Below are positions 1-9,257 of a stretch of DNA of 64,000 nt, in pieces; position 1 is the stretch's first letter; every line of letters begins with the position of its first letter. Both the position numbers and the translations under genes were made by a program. Below the pieces are notes generated by a model that ran no database searches, was not told the origin of the DNA, and saw only the letters and a list, made by a program, of their open reading frames with translations. This DNA comes from an uncultured Alistipes sp. (GTDB lineage Bacteria; Bacteroidota; Bacteroidia; Bacteroidales; Rikenellaceae): contig CANPHE010000011.1 of NCBI GenBank assembly GCA_947573795.1, positions 1 through 64,000 of the forward strand, given 5' to 3'.

Positions 1-2115
1 CTTGTCCGAAGCCTCCTTGAGGTAGTCGCCCGCCAGGATGCCCAGGCCGCCCGAATAGATCTTCAGCGACGAGTGCAGACCGTATTCCATCGAGAAGTAG
101 GAGATCGTCGTGGATTTCGGGTCGGGCTTCTCGTTCATGTAGTTGCGGAACTGCTCGTAAACGGCGTCGAGCTGCGCCAGGAACTCGGCGTCGCGCTCCA
201 GCTCCTTGAGGCGCTCGACGCTCAGTTTGTCGAGGAAAGCGATCGGGTTGCGCTCGCACTCGCTCCACAGCGCGGGGTCGATGTTCTCGAACAGGTCGCG
301 GGCGCCGGGATTCCAGCACCACCACAGGTTGCGCGACAACTCTTCGAGGGCGTGCAGCCGTTGGGGCAGCGTCTTGTCGATCATCATGCGGCTCCAGTTG
401 GGCTTCTCGACGAAAAGCTGCTGGCGTACGAAGTTGATCTGCTCGTTCTTGGCGCCGCCGTCGTCCAGCACGGCGCGGTTGGTCCGCACGACCGAGCTCT
501 CGATCGCCTCGGAATAGGCCTGCTCGTAGGCGGCGTAGAGGTGTTCCCAGAGCGCCGTTTCGGAGAGTTCGTAGGCCGAGTTGCGGGCTTCGTTGACGTG
601 CTTGTCGTCGAGCTGGCTGAAGCGGATGAGCGCTTCGGCGATCTTCTGCGACACTTCGCGGTCGTTGAAGTCGTCGCGGCGGATCACCTCGACGCCCGAG
701 TGCTCGCAGTGCTTCTCGACCCAGAGGCCGAAGCCGGCCAGCGTCGTGGTGACGGTGGGCACGGAGAAGGCCACCGACTCCAGCGGCGTATAGCCCCACG
801 GCTCGTAATAGGAGGGATAGACGGTCATGTCCATGCCGACGAGCAGTTCGTAGTAGTCCTTGTTGAAGATGCCGTCGGCCTTGTTGAGGTAGGTCGGGAC
901 GAAGATCACCTTGACCTTCGAGTCGGCCGAGGTCAGCACCGAGCCGTTCATCGCCTGGACGATCGGGTCCGAAGCGCTGTTTTCGAGGTAGTGGGTCGAG
1001 AATTTGTATTGTCCCTCGTCGATGGGCTTCGAGGCGTCGGCCAGGTGGGCCTGGAGATCGACGCGCGGACCCCGGTTGCCGGCCGGCACGGTGATGTAGA
1101 CCAGCACTTCGCGCTGCAAACGCTCCGAGGAGGCCATCTCCTTGAGCGACTCGAGGAAGACGTCGAGCCCCTTGTTGTGGAACTCGTAGCGGCCGCTCGT
1201 GCCGATGATGAGCGGCTCTTTCTCGTATTTGCGGCCCAGGCACGCTTCGGCCACGGAGATCATCGCGCGGCGCGCCTCGGCACGCTTGGCGTCGTACTCC
1301 TCGCCCGTCCACACGAAGTCGTTTTCGAAGCCGTTGGGCGTTACGCCGTCGGCCTCGCGGCCCAGCAGGTATTTGCATTCGTTGGCCGTGATATCGCTCA
1401 CGGTCAGGAACTCGTCGAGGTACGTGGCGGCCATCTTCTCGATCGAGTGCTTGGCCGTGACGTTGAACTGGCGGGCCAGCTCGTCGGCGTTGAATTTCGT
1501 CAGGTCGTTATATAAAGGAAGCCGGTTGCCGGCGATGCAGCGGCCCATGACCGTGGCGTGGGTGGTGAAGACCGTCGCCACGTAGGGGGCGTTGCGGCGC
1601 AGGTAGAGACCTCCGGCGGCCGTCATCCACTCGTGGAAATGTGCGGCGACCTTCTCCGTCGCGGCGCAGAAGGTCTCGACGTAGGAGGCGATCACCTGAC
1701 CCGCGGCCCAACCGAAAAGCACCGGCTCGATGTAGTCCCACTGTCCCGAGATCGAGTCTACGTGGTACTCCTCCCAAAGCCGTTTGAGAATCTCGTCCTT
1801 GCGGGGAATCAACGACGAAAAATCGATCAGCACGACCAGCGGTTCGCCCTTGATCTTCCAGCGGCCCACGCGGATGCGGATGCCCTCGTTGTAGACCGTC
1901 TGACGCCACGCCTTCAGCAGATTGGCGTCCTCCTCGAACTCGGGGTTGACCCCCTCGTGCGAGCGATCGGGGCCCATGAGTATGTAACGGTCGGAAAATT
2001 TGCGGGTAGCAGTCTGTGCTTTGGTCGAAATGACGGTATGGATGCCGCCGATTTTGTTGCATACCTCCCAGCTCACTTCGAAAAGGAAGTCGGGAGACAG
2101 TTTGGCATTGCTCAT
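1..2115 (-). CDS. Glycogen synthase (GT3-like) fused to alpha-glucan phosphorylase, C-terminus off the left edge
   Basis: Reverse-strand reading from ATG at 2115 is open to position 1 (705 codons): MSNAKLSPDFLFEVSWEVCNKIGGIHTVISTKAQ..., then NLWWCWNPGARDLFENIDPALW and SYFSMEYGLHSSLKIYSGGLGILAGDYLKEASDK (phosphorylase N-terminal motifs). Not in the ORF track because it runs off the edge. Confidence 0.9.
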   Translation of the reverse strand, partial: MSNAKLSPDFLFEVSWEVCNKIGGIHTVISTKAQTATRKFSDRYILMGPDRSHEGVNPEFEEDANLLKAWRQTVYNEGIRIRVGRWKIKGEPLVVLIDFSSLIPRKDEILKRLWEEYHVDSISGQWDYIEPVLFGWAAGQVIASYVETFCAATEKVAAHFHEWMTAAGGLYLRRNAPYVATVFTTHATVMGRCIAGNRLPLYNDLTKFNADELARQFNVTAKHSIEKMAATYLDEFLTVSDITANECKYLLGREADGVTPNGFENDFVWTGEEYDAKRAEARRAMISVAEACLGRKYEKEPLIIGTSGRYEFHNKGLDVFLESLKEMASSERLQREVLVYITVPAGNRGPRVDLQAHLADASKPIDEGQYKFSTHYLENSASDPIVQAMNGSVLTSADSKVKVIFVPTYLNKADGIFNKDYYELLVGMDMTVYPSYYEPWGYTPLESVAFSVPTVTTTLAGFGLWVEKHCEHSGVEVIRRDDFNDREVSQKIAEALIRFSQLDDKHVNEARNSAYELSETALWEHLYAAYEQAYSEAIESSVVRTNRAVLDDGGAKNEQINFVRQQLFVEKPNWSRMMIDKTLPQRLHALEELSRNLWWCWNPGARDLFENIDPALWSECERNPIAFLDKLSVERLKELERDAEFLAQLDAVYEQFRNYMNEKPDPKSTTISYFSMEYGLHSSLKIYSGGLGILAGDYLKEASDK

Positions 2116-2162
2116 ATTGCTTCAGCTTATTTTGTTATTTGTTTTCGATCCGGTTTCCGCCG

Positions 2163-2170
2163 CAAAGGTA
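2163..2170 (-). promoter_or_regulatory. Bacteroidetes -7 element TACCTTTG upstream of the glycogen synthase fusion
   Basis: CAAAGGTA on + strand, about 48 nt upstream of ATG 2115; matches TAnnTTTG. Confidence 0.6.
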
Positions 2171-2264
2171 ACGCTTAAAACAGGATAAAACAACCTCGGC
2201 GGCCTGTTTGTAAAAATATTTAATAATAACTTAACATTTCTGTTTCACTTATTTGCAAGCCTTC

Positions 2265-3377
2265 TTACGTTTCGAAAAGGCTTTCGATGACGGCATCCGA
2301 CACCAGAAACCGTTCGGGAACGACGGCGATTCGGTTCCCGTCGGCGTGCAGGGCGCCGGCGGCGATCCAGCGCCGGACCTCGCCAAACAGCCTTTCGAGG
2401 CGCTGGGGGCCGAAAAGCCGCGCGATTTCGCGCGTGTCGATACCGTCGCAGGTGCGCAGCCGCGTGAGCAGGTATTCGTTGTAGCGGTCGCGCTCGCTGA
2501 GCGTTTCGTTTTCGGCCGGGGCGCCTTCGAGGTATTTCGTCACGGAAGCGACGTTCCACCGGCGGCTCTCTCCGTCGTAGGAGTGGGCCGCGGGACCGAT
2601 GCCCAGGTACTTCGCGCCGTGCCAGTAGGCGGCGTTGTGGCGGGCCCGGAAGCCGGGAAGGGCGTAGTTCGAAACCTCGTAGTGCTCGTATCCTGCGGCG
2701 CAGAGCGCCGTGTGCACCGTGAGGAACTCCCGTTCGCTCGTCTCCTCGTCTACGGCGGCGAACGTGCCGCGTGCGGCGCGGCGTCCGAAAGCCGTATCGG
2801 GTTCTACGGTCAAATGGTATGCCGAAATGTGTTGCACGCCCGCATGCAGCAATCCGTCGATCGTCCGGCGCAGCGCGTCGCCGCCGAATCCCGGGACGCC
2901 GAAGATCAGATCGGCGGTGATGTTTTCGAAACCCGCCTCGCGGGCTTCGCGCAGGGCGTCGAGCGCCTGGCGCGCCGTATGGCGGCGGTTCATCAGCCGC
3001 AGGCAGTCGTCGTCGAGCGACTGGACGCCGATCGAGATGCGGTCGAAGCCCGCTTCGCGCAGCGCCGCGAGGTAGCGCGGATTCAGATCGTCGGGGTTGG
3101 CTTCGAGGGTGGTCTCCTCCGTGCGGCTGCAATCGAACAGCTCCTCGGTGCGCCGGAGCAGTCCGCCCAGCGCTTGCGGCGAGCAGAGCGAGGGGGTGCC
3201 GCCGCCGAAGTAGCGCGTGCGGACCGGTTCGCCGCCCAGGTAGTTGCGGCGGGCCTCCAGCTCGCGGGCGAGGGCTGCGACCAGTGCGTCCATGCGGTCC
3301 AGCTCGACGCTCTTGTAGAAGTCGCAGTAGGCGCAGACGCGCTTGCAAAAGGGGATATGGAAATAGATTCCGGCCAT
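2265..3377 (-). CDS. hemW: Radical SAM coproporphyrinogen III oxidase-like heme chaperone HemW
   Basis: MAGIYFHIPFCKRVCAYCDFYKS (CxxxCxYC), GGGTPS motif, 370 aa; TATCTTTG -7 box at 3400-3407. Confidence 0.9.
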   Translation of the reverse strand: MAGIYFHIPFCKRVCAYCDFYKSVELDRMDALVAALARELEARRNYLGGEPVRTRYFGGGTPSLCSPQALGGLLRRTEELFDCSRTEETTLEANPDDLNPRYLAALREAGFDRISIGVQSLDDDCLRLMNRRHTARQALDALREAREAGFENITADLIFGVPGFGGDALRRTIDGLLHAGVQHISAYHLTVEPDTAFGRRAARGTFAAVDEETSEREFLTVHTALCAAGYEHYEVSNYALPGFRARHNAAYWHGAKYLGIGPAAHSYDGESRRWNVASVTKYLEGAPAENETLSERDRYNEYLLTRLRTCDGIDTREIARLFGPQRLERLFGEVRRWIAAGALHADGNRIAVVPERFLVSDAVIESLFET

Positions 3378-3473
3378 ACCGAGTTCGTTACCGATTAATC
3401 AAAGATAGGTAAAAAAGTGCGAAATCCCAAGGATTTCGGCGACTTCTTCTCCCGGGGTCGGACGGCGGAGGGG

Positions 3474-4124
3474 TTAATCTTCGATCTCGACGCCCAGCAG
3501 GCGGACCAGATCGAGGGCCTGGAGGCGGTCGATGCGTGCGCCCCGCAGCTCGGGCGAGACGATTTCCCGGATGCGGATGCCCCGGATGTCGGAGTCGGCG
3601 AGCGACATGCCGCGCAGGCGGGTGCCGAAAAATTCCGCTTCGCCCAGGTCGCAGCGCACGAACCGGCTCTCCTCCATGCGGCAGTCGCTCAGCGACGCGT
3701 GGCGCAGGATGCACTCCTCGAATCGTACGTGCCGCAGGCGGCTCGCCGCGAAGGTGGCCGCTTCGCCCTTGCAGCGCTCCATGCGCACGTGGCGCAGCAC
3801 CGTGTCCGAGAAGTTGGCGCCCGAGAATTTGCAGTCGACGAACGTTACGCGGTGGAACCCGCAGCCCGAGAGGTCGGCGCCCGTAAGGTCGCAGTTGCGC
3901 AACTCGACGTCGCACCACTGCGAATGGCGGACGGTGATGCCCGGGAGCAGGCATCCGCTCAGCGTGCACTGCTCGACGGCGATATGTTCGCGCGCGAACG
4001 GCGGGAAGTAGAGCGAGCGGAAGGCGCGGCGGAAGATCGATTCCTCGTGTGCGAAGCCTTCGGCGTCGGTTTCGACGGGGAGTCCGTCGGGGATTTGGGG
4101 CGGGAGCAGCGCGGTTTTTTTCAT
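3474..4124 (-). CDS. Pentapeptide repeat protein
   Basis: 216 aa with repeating A(D/N)LSG/xLRx pattern (CDLTGADLSGCGFHRVTFVDCKFSGANFSDTVL...). Confidence 0.75.
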   Translation of the reverse strand: MKKTALLPPQIPDGLPVETDAEGFAHEESIFRRAFRSLYFPPFAREHIAVEQCTLSGCLLPGITVRHSQWCDVELRNCDLTGADLSGCGFHRVTFVDCKFSGANFSDTVLRHVRMERCKGEAATFAASRLRHVRFEECILRHASLSDCRMEESRFVRCDLGEAEFFGTRLRGMSLADSDIRGIRIREIVSPELRGARIDRLQALDLVRLLGVEIED

Positions 4125-4157
4125 CGATAGCGGTTTGTGCGTCGCGGCAACGGTCGT

Positions 4158-4727
4158 TTATTCGGATTGTTTGTAGCCGATCGGTCTGCGGGGCGGCCGG
4201 ACTTGCGGGGTTTTGACCGAGAGGGCTGCGATGGCTGCGTAGATGTTGTCCAGCTCCCTGCGCATGTCTTCCGAAAGGTCGTTGATCGCTTCGGCGTTGT
4301 CCTCGTCGTTGCGCTCCAGCAGCGCCAGTTTCGCACGGATTTCCGACAATTCGGCCGTTACGGTCGTCGTCGTGGCGATGTAGTTGCGCATGGCTACAAA
4401 AGCGCGCATGATGGCGATGCTCGTGTGAATTGCGACCGGGCTTTTCAATACGGCCGAGAGCATGGAAACGCCTTGTTCGGTAAAAGCATAGGGCATTTTG
4501 CGTATGCCGCCCCAACTTGATATCACAATTTGTGATTTCAAGTTTGTAAACTCTTGATGCGTAAGTTGAAACATGAAGTCGGACGGGAAGCGTTCGGCAT
4601 TTCGTTTTACGGCTTGGTTCAGTGCGCCGGTCGTTACTCCGTAGAGTTCGGCTAAATCGCGGTCGAGCATCACGCGCTGGCCGCGGATTTCGTAGATCTT
4701 GTTCTGGATAACGGTTATCTCATTCAT
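4158..4727 (-). CDS. ORF6N domain-containing DNA-binding protein
   Basis: MNEITVIQNKIYEIRGQRVMLDRDLAELYGVTTGALNQAVKRNAERFPSDFMFQLT is a typical ORF6N domain; 189 aa. Confidence 0.85.
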   Translation of the reverse strand: MNEITVIQNKIYEIRGQRVMLDRDLAELYGVTTGALNQAVKRNAERFPSDFMFQLTHQEFTNLKSQIVISSWGGIRKMPYAFTEQGVSMLSAVLKSPVAIHTSIAIMRAFVAMRNYIATTTTVTAELSEIRAKLALLERNDEDNAEAINDLSEDMRRELDNIYAAIAALSVKTPQVRPPRRPIGYKQSE

Positions 4728-4808
4728 CGGGTTCGGGATGTGTATGACAAATATAGTTACTTTTTTATATTTATAAGGCGATTGAAGTATTCGTAACGGG
4801 AATTATGC

Positions 4809-4816
4809 TATCTTTG
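4809..4816 (+). promoter_or_regulatory. -7 element TATCTTTG preceding the 6S-like RNA
   Basis: Exact TAnnTTTG match; no ORF immediately downstream, only the rod-shaped RNA. Confidence 0.6.
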
Positions 4817-4821
4817 CAACC

Positions 4822-5060
4822 GAATCGTTCGGCATAGCCGGCGAATGAATTATAAAGGGTAAACAACTCTTTATACCTGCTTGTAAACTTGGAGACCTCT
4901 TCGGAGGATGTTTAACGTGGTATAATGGTTGTCAGTCCTTGTTCTGTTCTGCCCCTTTGCGGGCGGAACACGCAAGGGCGCAGGACAGCTTCACGTTAAA
5001 GGTACTCCAAGACCTACAAGCAAGAGCTGACACCGCGCCCCCTTTTTATTTTTACGGGCG
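4822..5060 (+). ncRNA. Probable 6S RNA (Bacteroidales type)
   Basis: Long rod: CTTGTA(4880-4885)/TACAAG(5015-5020), CTTGGAG(4888-4894)/CTCCAAG(5005-5011), TTTAACGTG(4911-4919)/CACGTTAAA(4992-5000), interior GTCCT/AGGAC and GTTCTGCCC/GGGCGGAAC with a bulged centre. Boundaries approximate. Confidence 0.65.
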
Positions 5061-5408
5061 CAAGTATTAACGATTACGCGAAACGGGTATCGAATCGCTA
5101 TGCCCTTGTGGCACCGGCAGGAACGGGAACGCCCGTCGTCGATAACGAACCCGTCTCGATGGCTCCTGAATCTGGTAACGGCGGGCTGTTCCCGGCTGCT
5201 TTGTTGGATTGGGGTGCGGAACGATTGAATTCTTCACGCCGAAGTTGCGTCACATATGTTTTCCCTGGCGGTTCCGCACCCGTTTTTAAAACGACCGATC
5301 GCATTTCGTATATAATTCTTTTTGCCGAAGCCCGCAGAGGCGTTCCGCCGCACAATCCGGTGCGGCGGAGTGATGCGAGCCCGGATGCCGCGCTGCCGCA
5401 CGATATGC

Positions 5409-5460
5409 GCTCGGCAATGCTCAAATAAATTTGGCATTGCCCTCGCTTATTCGTACTTTG
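5409..5460 (+). repeat. Palindromic promoter-type repeat, copy 1
   Basis: GCTCGGCAATGCTCAAATAAATTTGGCATTGCCCTCGCTTATTCGTACTTTG; inverted GGCAATGC/GCATTGCC. Confidence 0.8.
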
Positions 5461-5480
5461 GCTCCGCCGAAGATACTCCC

Positions 5481-5533
5481 GCTCGGCAATGCTCAAATAA
5501 ATTTGGCATTGCCCTCGCTTATTCGTATCTTTG
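5481..5533 (+). repeat. Palindromic promoter-type repeat, copy 2 (intact TATCTTTG)
   Basis: Same sequence as copy 1 for 47 nt, ending TATCTTTG at 5526-5533, directly before queD ATG at 5539. Confidence 0.8.
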
Positions 5534-5538
5534 CACAT

Positions 5539-5991
5539 ATGGCAGTAATCAGATTGACCAAGGAATTCTCGTTCGAGGCGGCTCATGCGTTGGGCGGCTA
5601 CGACGGACCGTGCCGCGAGATACACGGCCACTCCTACCGTCTGTTCGTGACGGTCAAAGGCCGCCCGGCGACGGAGACGGCCGATCCCAAGTGCGGCATG
5701 GTGCTGGATTTCGGCGTGTTGAAGCGGATCGTCGGCGAGCAGATCGTCTCGCGCCTCGACCATGCGCTGGTGTTGCGTGCCGACGAGGCCAACGAGCCGT
5801 TGTTGCGCATGCTCGGCGAGCGGTTCGACAACGTGGTGACGGTCGATTATCAGCCGACGTGCGAGAACATGCTCGACGATTTCGCCCGCCGCTTGCAGGC
5901 CCATCTGCCCGAGGGCGTCGAGTTGTGGTCGCTGCGCCTGCATGAAACGGCAACGTCATTCGCCGAGTGGTTCGCCGAGGACAACGCTTAA
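5539..5991 (+). CDS. queD: 6-carboxytetrahydropterin synthase QueD
   Basis: MAVIRLTKEFSFEAAHALGGYDGPCREIHGHSYRLFVTVKG; HGH motif, CENM/LHET motifs. Start moved from ORF-track 5431 to ATG 5539. Confidence 0.88.
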   Translation: MAVIRLTKEFSFEAAHALGGYDGPCREIHGHSYRLFVTVKGRPATETADPKCGMVLDFGVLKRIVGEQIVSRLDHALVLRADEANEPLLRMLGERFDNVVTVDYQPTCENMLDDFARRLQAHLPEGVELWSLRLHETATSFAEWFAEDNA

Positions 5992-6053
5992 GGCGTCGGC
6001 CGCATCCGGCCGGAGCCTCCGCTCCGTATGATCTACCAAACGCAACTTCATAT

Positions 6054-8912
6054 ATGAAAAAACTTTTTCTGGTCGATGCCTATGCGTTGATATTCAAGTA
6101 TTATTACGCATTCCTGGGCCGACCCATGCGCAACCGCGCGGGTATGAACACCTCCGTTGTGTTCGGATTCGTCAAGTTCCTGCGCGACATTCAGAAACGC
6201 GAACGTCCCGATCTGTTGGGTGTGGCGTTCGATCCCAAGGGTGGCAGTTTCCGCCGCGAGATTTTCCCCGAATACAAGGCCAACCGGGCCGAGACGCCCG
6301 AGGATATCCTCCTCTCGGTGCCGTATGTCAAACGGGTGCTCGACGCCATGTGTATCCCGGTGCTGGAGGTCGAGGGCTACGAGGCCGACGACGTGATCGG
6401 CACCCTCTCGCAGAAGGGTGTTGCGGCGGGTTACGACGTTTATATGGTGACGCCCGATAAGGACTACGGGCAGTTGGTGCGCGACAACTGTCGGATATAC
6501 AAACAGAAAGGTGCCGAAGGAAGTATCGAGATCGTCGATCGCGAGGCGATCCGCGCCAAATACGGTATCGACGATCCGGTGCTCGTGCGCGACATTCTCG
6601 CCCTGTGGGGCGATGCGTCGGACAATATTCCCGGCGTGCCGGGCATCGGCGAAAAGAGTGCCTGCAAGTTGGTGCAGGAGTGGGGCACGGTGGAGAATAT
6701 CCTCGACAACGTGGCGCAGATCAAGGGCAAGCAGGGCGAGAAGATCGCCGCCTGGAGCGACAACCTGCGGCTGGCCAAGCGGCTGACGACGATCTGCCTC
6801 GACGTGCCGATCGAGTTGCGCGAGGAGGAATTGACGGTGTGCGATCCGCATATCGACGAGTTGAAGGCCCTGTTCGCCGAGCTGGATTTCAAGGCTTTCA
6901 TGCACGATTTGGCCAACCTCGCGCCTGCCGAGCCGCTGCCCGACGGTCCGCGGCAGGAGGCGCAGACGCAGTTGGCCGAGATGGCGCGCGCGAAGTCCGC
7001 GGCGGCCAAACGCGCCGCGCTGGCCGGGCAGGGAAATCTGTTCGGCGATCCCGTGGTGCCGCTGCCGGCGGTTCCGGTTCCCGAGATCGAGGAGGAGGTG
7101 CAATGGCATACGGCGCAGAATACGCCCCACGAATATATCCTGGTGGAGGATGCCGACGCCCTGCGGACGCTCGTGGAGCAGCTGTCGGGGTATGACGAGG
7201 TGTGTTTCGATACGGAGACGACGGGATTCGACTTGTTCAACGACCGGATCGTCGGCATGTCGTTCGCCGCGGAGCCGCACAAGGCGTGGTACGTCGCATT
7301 CCGCGAGGAGACGACGGCCGAATATGCCGCGATCGTGCGGCCGTTGTTCGAGAACGAACGGATCGCCAAGATCGGGCAGAACATCAAGTTCGATTTGATG
7401 GTGTTGCGCCGCATCGGCATCGAGCTCCGGGGACCGAAATACGATACGATGATTCTCCATTACCTGCTCGACCCCGAGTCGCGTCACAACATGAATGCCC
7501 TGGCGGAACGTTATCTCGACTACAAACCCATCGAGATCGAGACGCTTATCGGCCGCGGGGCGAAGCAGCTGACGATGGATATGGTGAATATCGAACGGGT
7601 GACGGAGTATGCGGCCGAGGATGCCGATATCACGCTGCAACTCAAACAGGTGCTCTACCCCGAGGTCGAGCGGATCGGACTCGCCAAGCTCTATTTCGAA
7701 ATCGAGGAGCCGATGATCGCCGTGCTGGCCGATATCGAGACGGCCGGGGTGTGCATCGACACGGAGGCGCTGGCGGAATACGCCGTGGAACTCAATCGCC
7801 GGATGGCCGAACTCGAAGCCGAGATCCGCAGCGAGGCGGGCGAGGCGTCGCTCAACATCAACTCCACGCGTCAGTTGGGCGAGGTGCTGTTCGCCAAAAT
7901 GCGCATCGCCGAGAAGCCCAAAATGACCAAGACCAAGCAATTCTGCACCGACGAAGAGTATTTGCAGACCTTCGCCCACAAGCATCGGATCGTCGATCTG
8001 ATTCTCGAATACCGCGGGGTGAAGAAGTTGTTGTCGACTTATGTCGAGGCGTTGCCGCAACTGGTCAATCGCAAGACGGGACGCATCCACACGTCGTTCA
8101 ACCAGGCCGTGACGGCCACCGGACGACTTTCGTCGACCAATCCCAATTTGCAGAACATTCCCGTACGCGAGGAGATGGGGCGTCGCATCCGCAAGGCCTT
8201 CATCCCCTCGGACGACGATCATCTGCTGCTGTCGGCCGATTACAGTCAGGTAGAATTGCGGTTGATGGCCCATCTGTCGGGCGACGAGTCGCTTATCGGG
8301 GCCTTCGCGCACGGCGAGGACATTCATGCGGCGACGGCGGCCAAACTTTTCCACAAACCGCTGGAGGAGGTGACCCCCGAGGAGCGGCGGCGCGCCAAGA
8401 CGGCCAATTTCGGCATCATTTACGGTATCTCGGCCTTCGGGTTGAGTCAGCGGCTCGAAATTCCCCGCAAGGAGGCACGCGAGTTGATCGACGGCTATTT
8501 CGAGTCCTATCCCAAGATCAAGGAGTATATGGACGGCGTGGTGGCCAAGGCCCGCGAGCAGGGATTCGTCACGACGATTTTCGGGCGGCGCCGCTATCTG
8601 AACGATATCGATTCGCGCAACGCCGTGGCGCGCGGTCTGGCCGAGCGCAATGCCGTGAATGCGCCGATACAGGGCTCGGCGGCCGACATCATGAAGATCG
8701 CGATGATCGAGGTGTCGCGCCGTTTCGCCGCCGAAGGGATTCGTTCGCGGGTGATTCTCCAGGTACACGACGAATTGGTCGTCGACATGCTTCGCGAGGA
8801 GCGGGAGCGCGTGACGGCCATCGTCACCGAGGCGATGGAGGGTGCCGCCGAGCTGCGGGTGCGGCTGCTCGCCGAGGCCGGTACGGGGCGCAATTGGCTC
8901 GAAGCGCATTAG
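6054..8912 (+). CDS. polA: DNA polymerase I
   Basis: 953 aa; 5' nuclease domain, 3'-5' exo (FDTETTGFD), pol motifs DYSQVELRLMAHLSGD, RRAKTANFGIIYGIS, LQVHDELV. Confidence 0.97.
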   Translation: MKKLFLVDAYALIFKYYYAFLGRPMRNRAGMNTSVVFGFVKFLRDIQKRERPDLLGVAFDPKGGSFRREIFPEYKANRAETPEDILLSVPYVKRVLDAMCIPVLEVEGYEADDVIGTLSQKGVAAGYDVYMVTPDKDYGQLVRDNCRIYKQKGAEGSIEIVDREAIRAKYGIDDPVLVRDILALWGDASDNIPGVPGIGEKSACKLVQEWGTVENILDNVAQIKGKQGEKIAAWSDNLRLAKRLTTICLDVPIELREEELTVCDPHIDELKALFAELDFKAFMHDLANLAPAEPLPDGPRQEAQTQLAEMARAKSAAAKRAALAGQGNLFGDPVVPLPAVPVPEIEEEVQWHTAQNTPHEYILVEDADALRTLVEQLSGYDEVCFDTETTGFDLFNDRIVGMSFAAEPHKAWYVAFREETTAEYAAIVRPLFENERIAKIGQNIKFDLMVLRRIGIELRGPKYDTMILHYLLDPESRHNMNALAERYLDYKPIEIETLIGRGAKQLTMDMVNIERVTEYAAEDADITLQLKQVLYPEVERIGLAKLYFEIEEPMIAVLADIETAGVCIDTEALAEYAVELNRRMAELEAEIRSEAGEASLNINSTRQLGEVLFAKMRIAEKPKMTKTKQFCTDEEYLQTFAHKHRIVDLILEYRGVKKLLSTYVEALPQLVNRKTGRIHTSFNQAVTATGRLSSTNPNLQNIPVREEMGRRIRKAFIPSDDDHLLLSADYSQVELRLMAHLSGDESLIGAFAHGEDIHAATAAKLFHKPLEEVTPEERRRAKTANFGIIYGISAFGLSQRLEIPRKEARELIDGYFESYPKIKEYMDGVVAKAREQGFVTTIFGRRRYLNDIDSRNAVARGLAERNAVNAPIQGSAADIMKIAMIEVSRRFAAEGIRSRVILQVHDELVVDMLREERERVTAIVTEAMEGAAELRVRLLAEAGTGRNWLEAH

Positions 8913-8979
8913 GTCGCTGAGGCTCGCTATGCTCTCCTAAGCAGGCTGCGGTTCGCTAAATTATGTTCGTCGGCAAACT

Positions 8980-9060
8980 CGACGCTTGAGGCGTCGCATC
9001 TTCGGCGGCTCGCGCTTTCAGCGCGACGCCCCCAGCCGCCGAAGATGATGATTTTCGTTG
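8980..9060 (+). repeat. Structured intergenic repeat family A, copy 1
   Basis: 49-bp core 8998-9046 ATCTTCGGCGGCT...AGCCGCCGAAGAT with inner hairpin CGCGCTTTCAGCGCG and preceding hairpin GACGCttgaGGCGTC. Confidence 0.8.
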
Positions 9061-9199
9061 GCGGCGAACCGCAAAATCCACACGAACGGCTCGTCCCGCA
9101 GGCCACGACTCGCCCTCGACAGAACTATTAAATTCATGCTTTGCTCCGTTTCGTAGCCGGGCGTCCGCCACCTTGCGACGTGCTCTCCCGAAAAGACGA

Positions 9200-9229
9200 C
9201 CGCCCCTGCCCGAATTTCGGGCGGGGGCG
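9200..9229 (-). terminator. Strong GC hairpin downstream of OMP gene
   Basis: CGCCCCTGCCCGAATTTCGGGCGGGGGCG palindrome; on minus strand followed by a T-rich segment. Confidence 0.55.
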
Positions 9230-9257
9230 ATCGCTATCGAAGAAAGAGTGCGGAGCG

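Noticed and set aside
73-1515. 480-aa plus-strand ORF at window start
   Set aside because: Antisense to the clear glycogen synthase/phosphorylase reading; low-complexity V/L/R/G composition.
5047-5430. ORF 5108..5428 and opposite ORF 5234..5437 between the 6S-like RNA and queD
   Set aside because: No recognised domain; end runs into the repeat; not supported as coding.
5409-5535. Possible CRISPR from two spaced identical repeats
   Set aside because: Only two units, unit ends in a promoter box, no further spacers or cas genes.
6048-8909. 953-aa minus-strand ORF exactly opposite polA
   Set aside because: Antisense shadow of GC-rich codon usage; no motifs, while the plus strand is a clear PolA.
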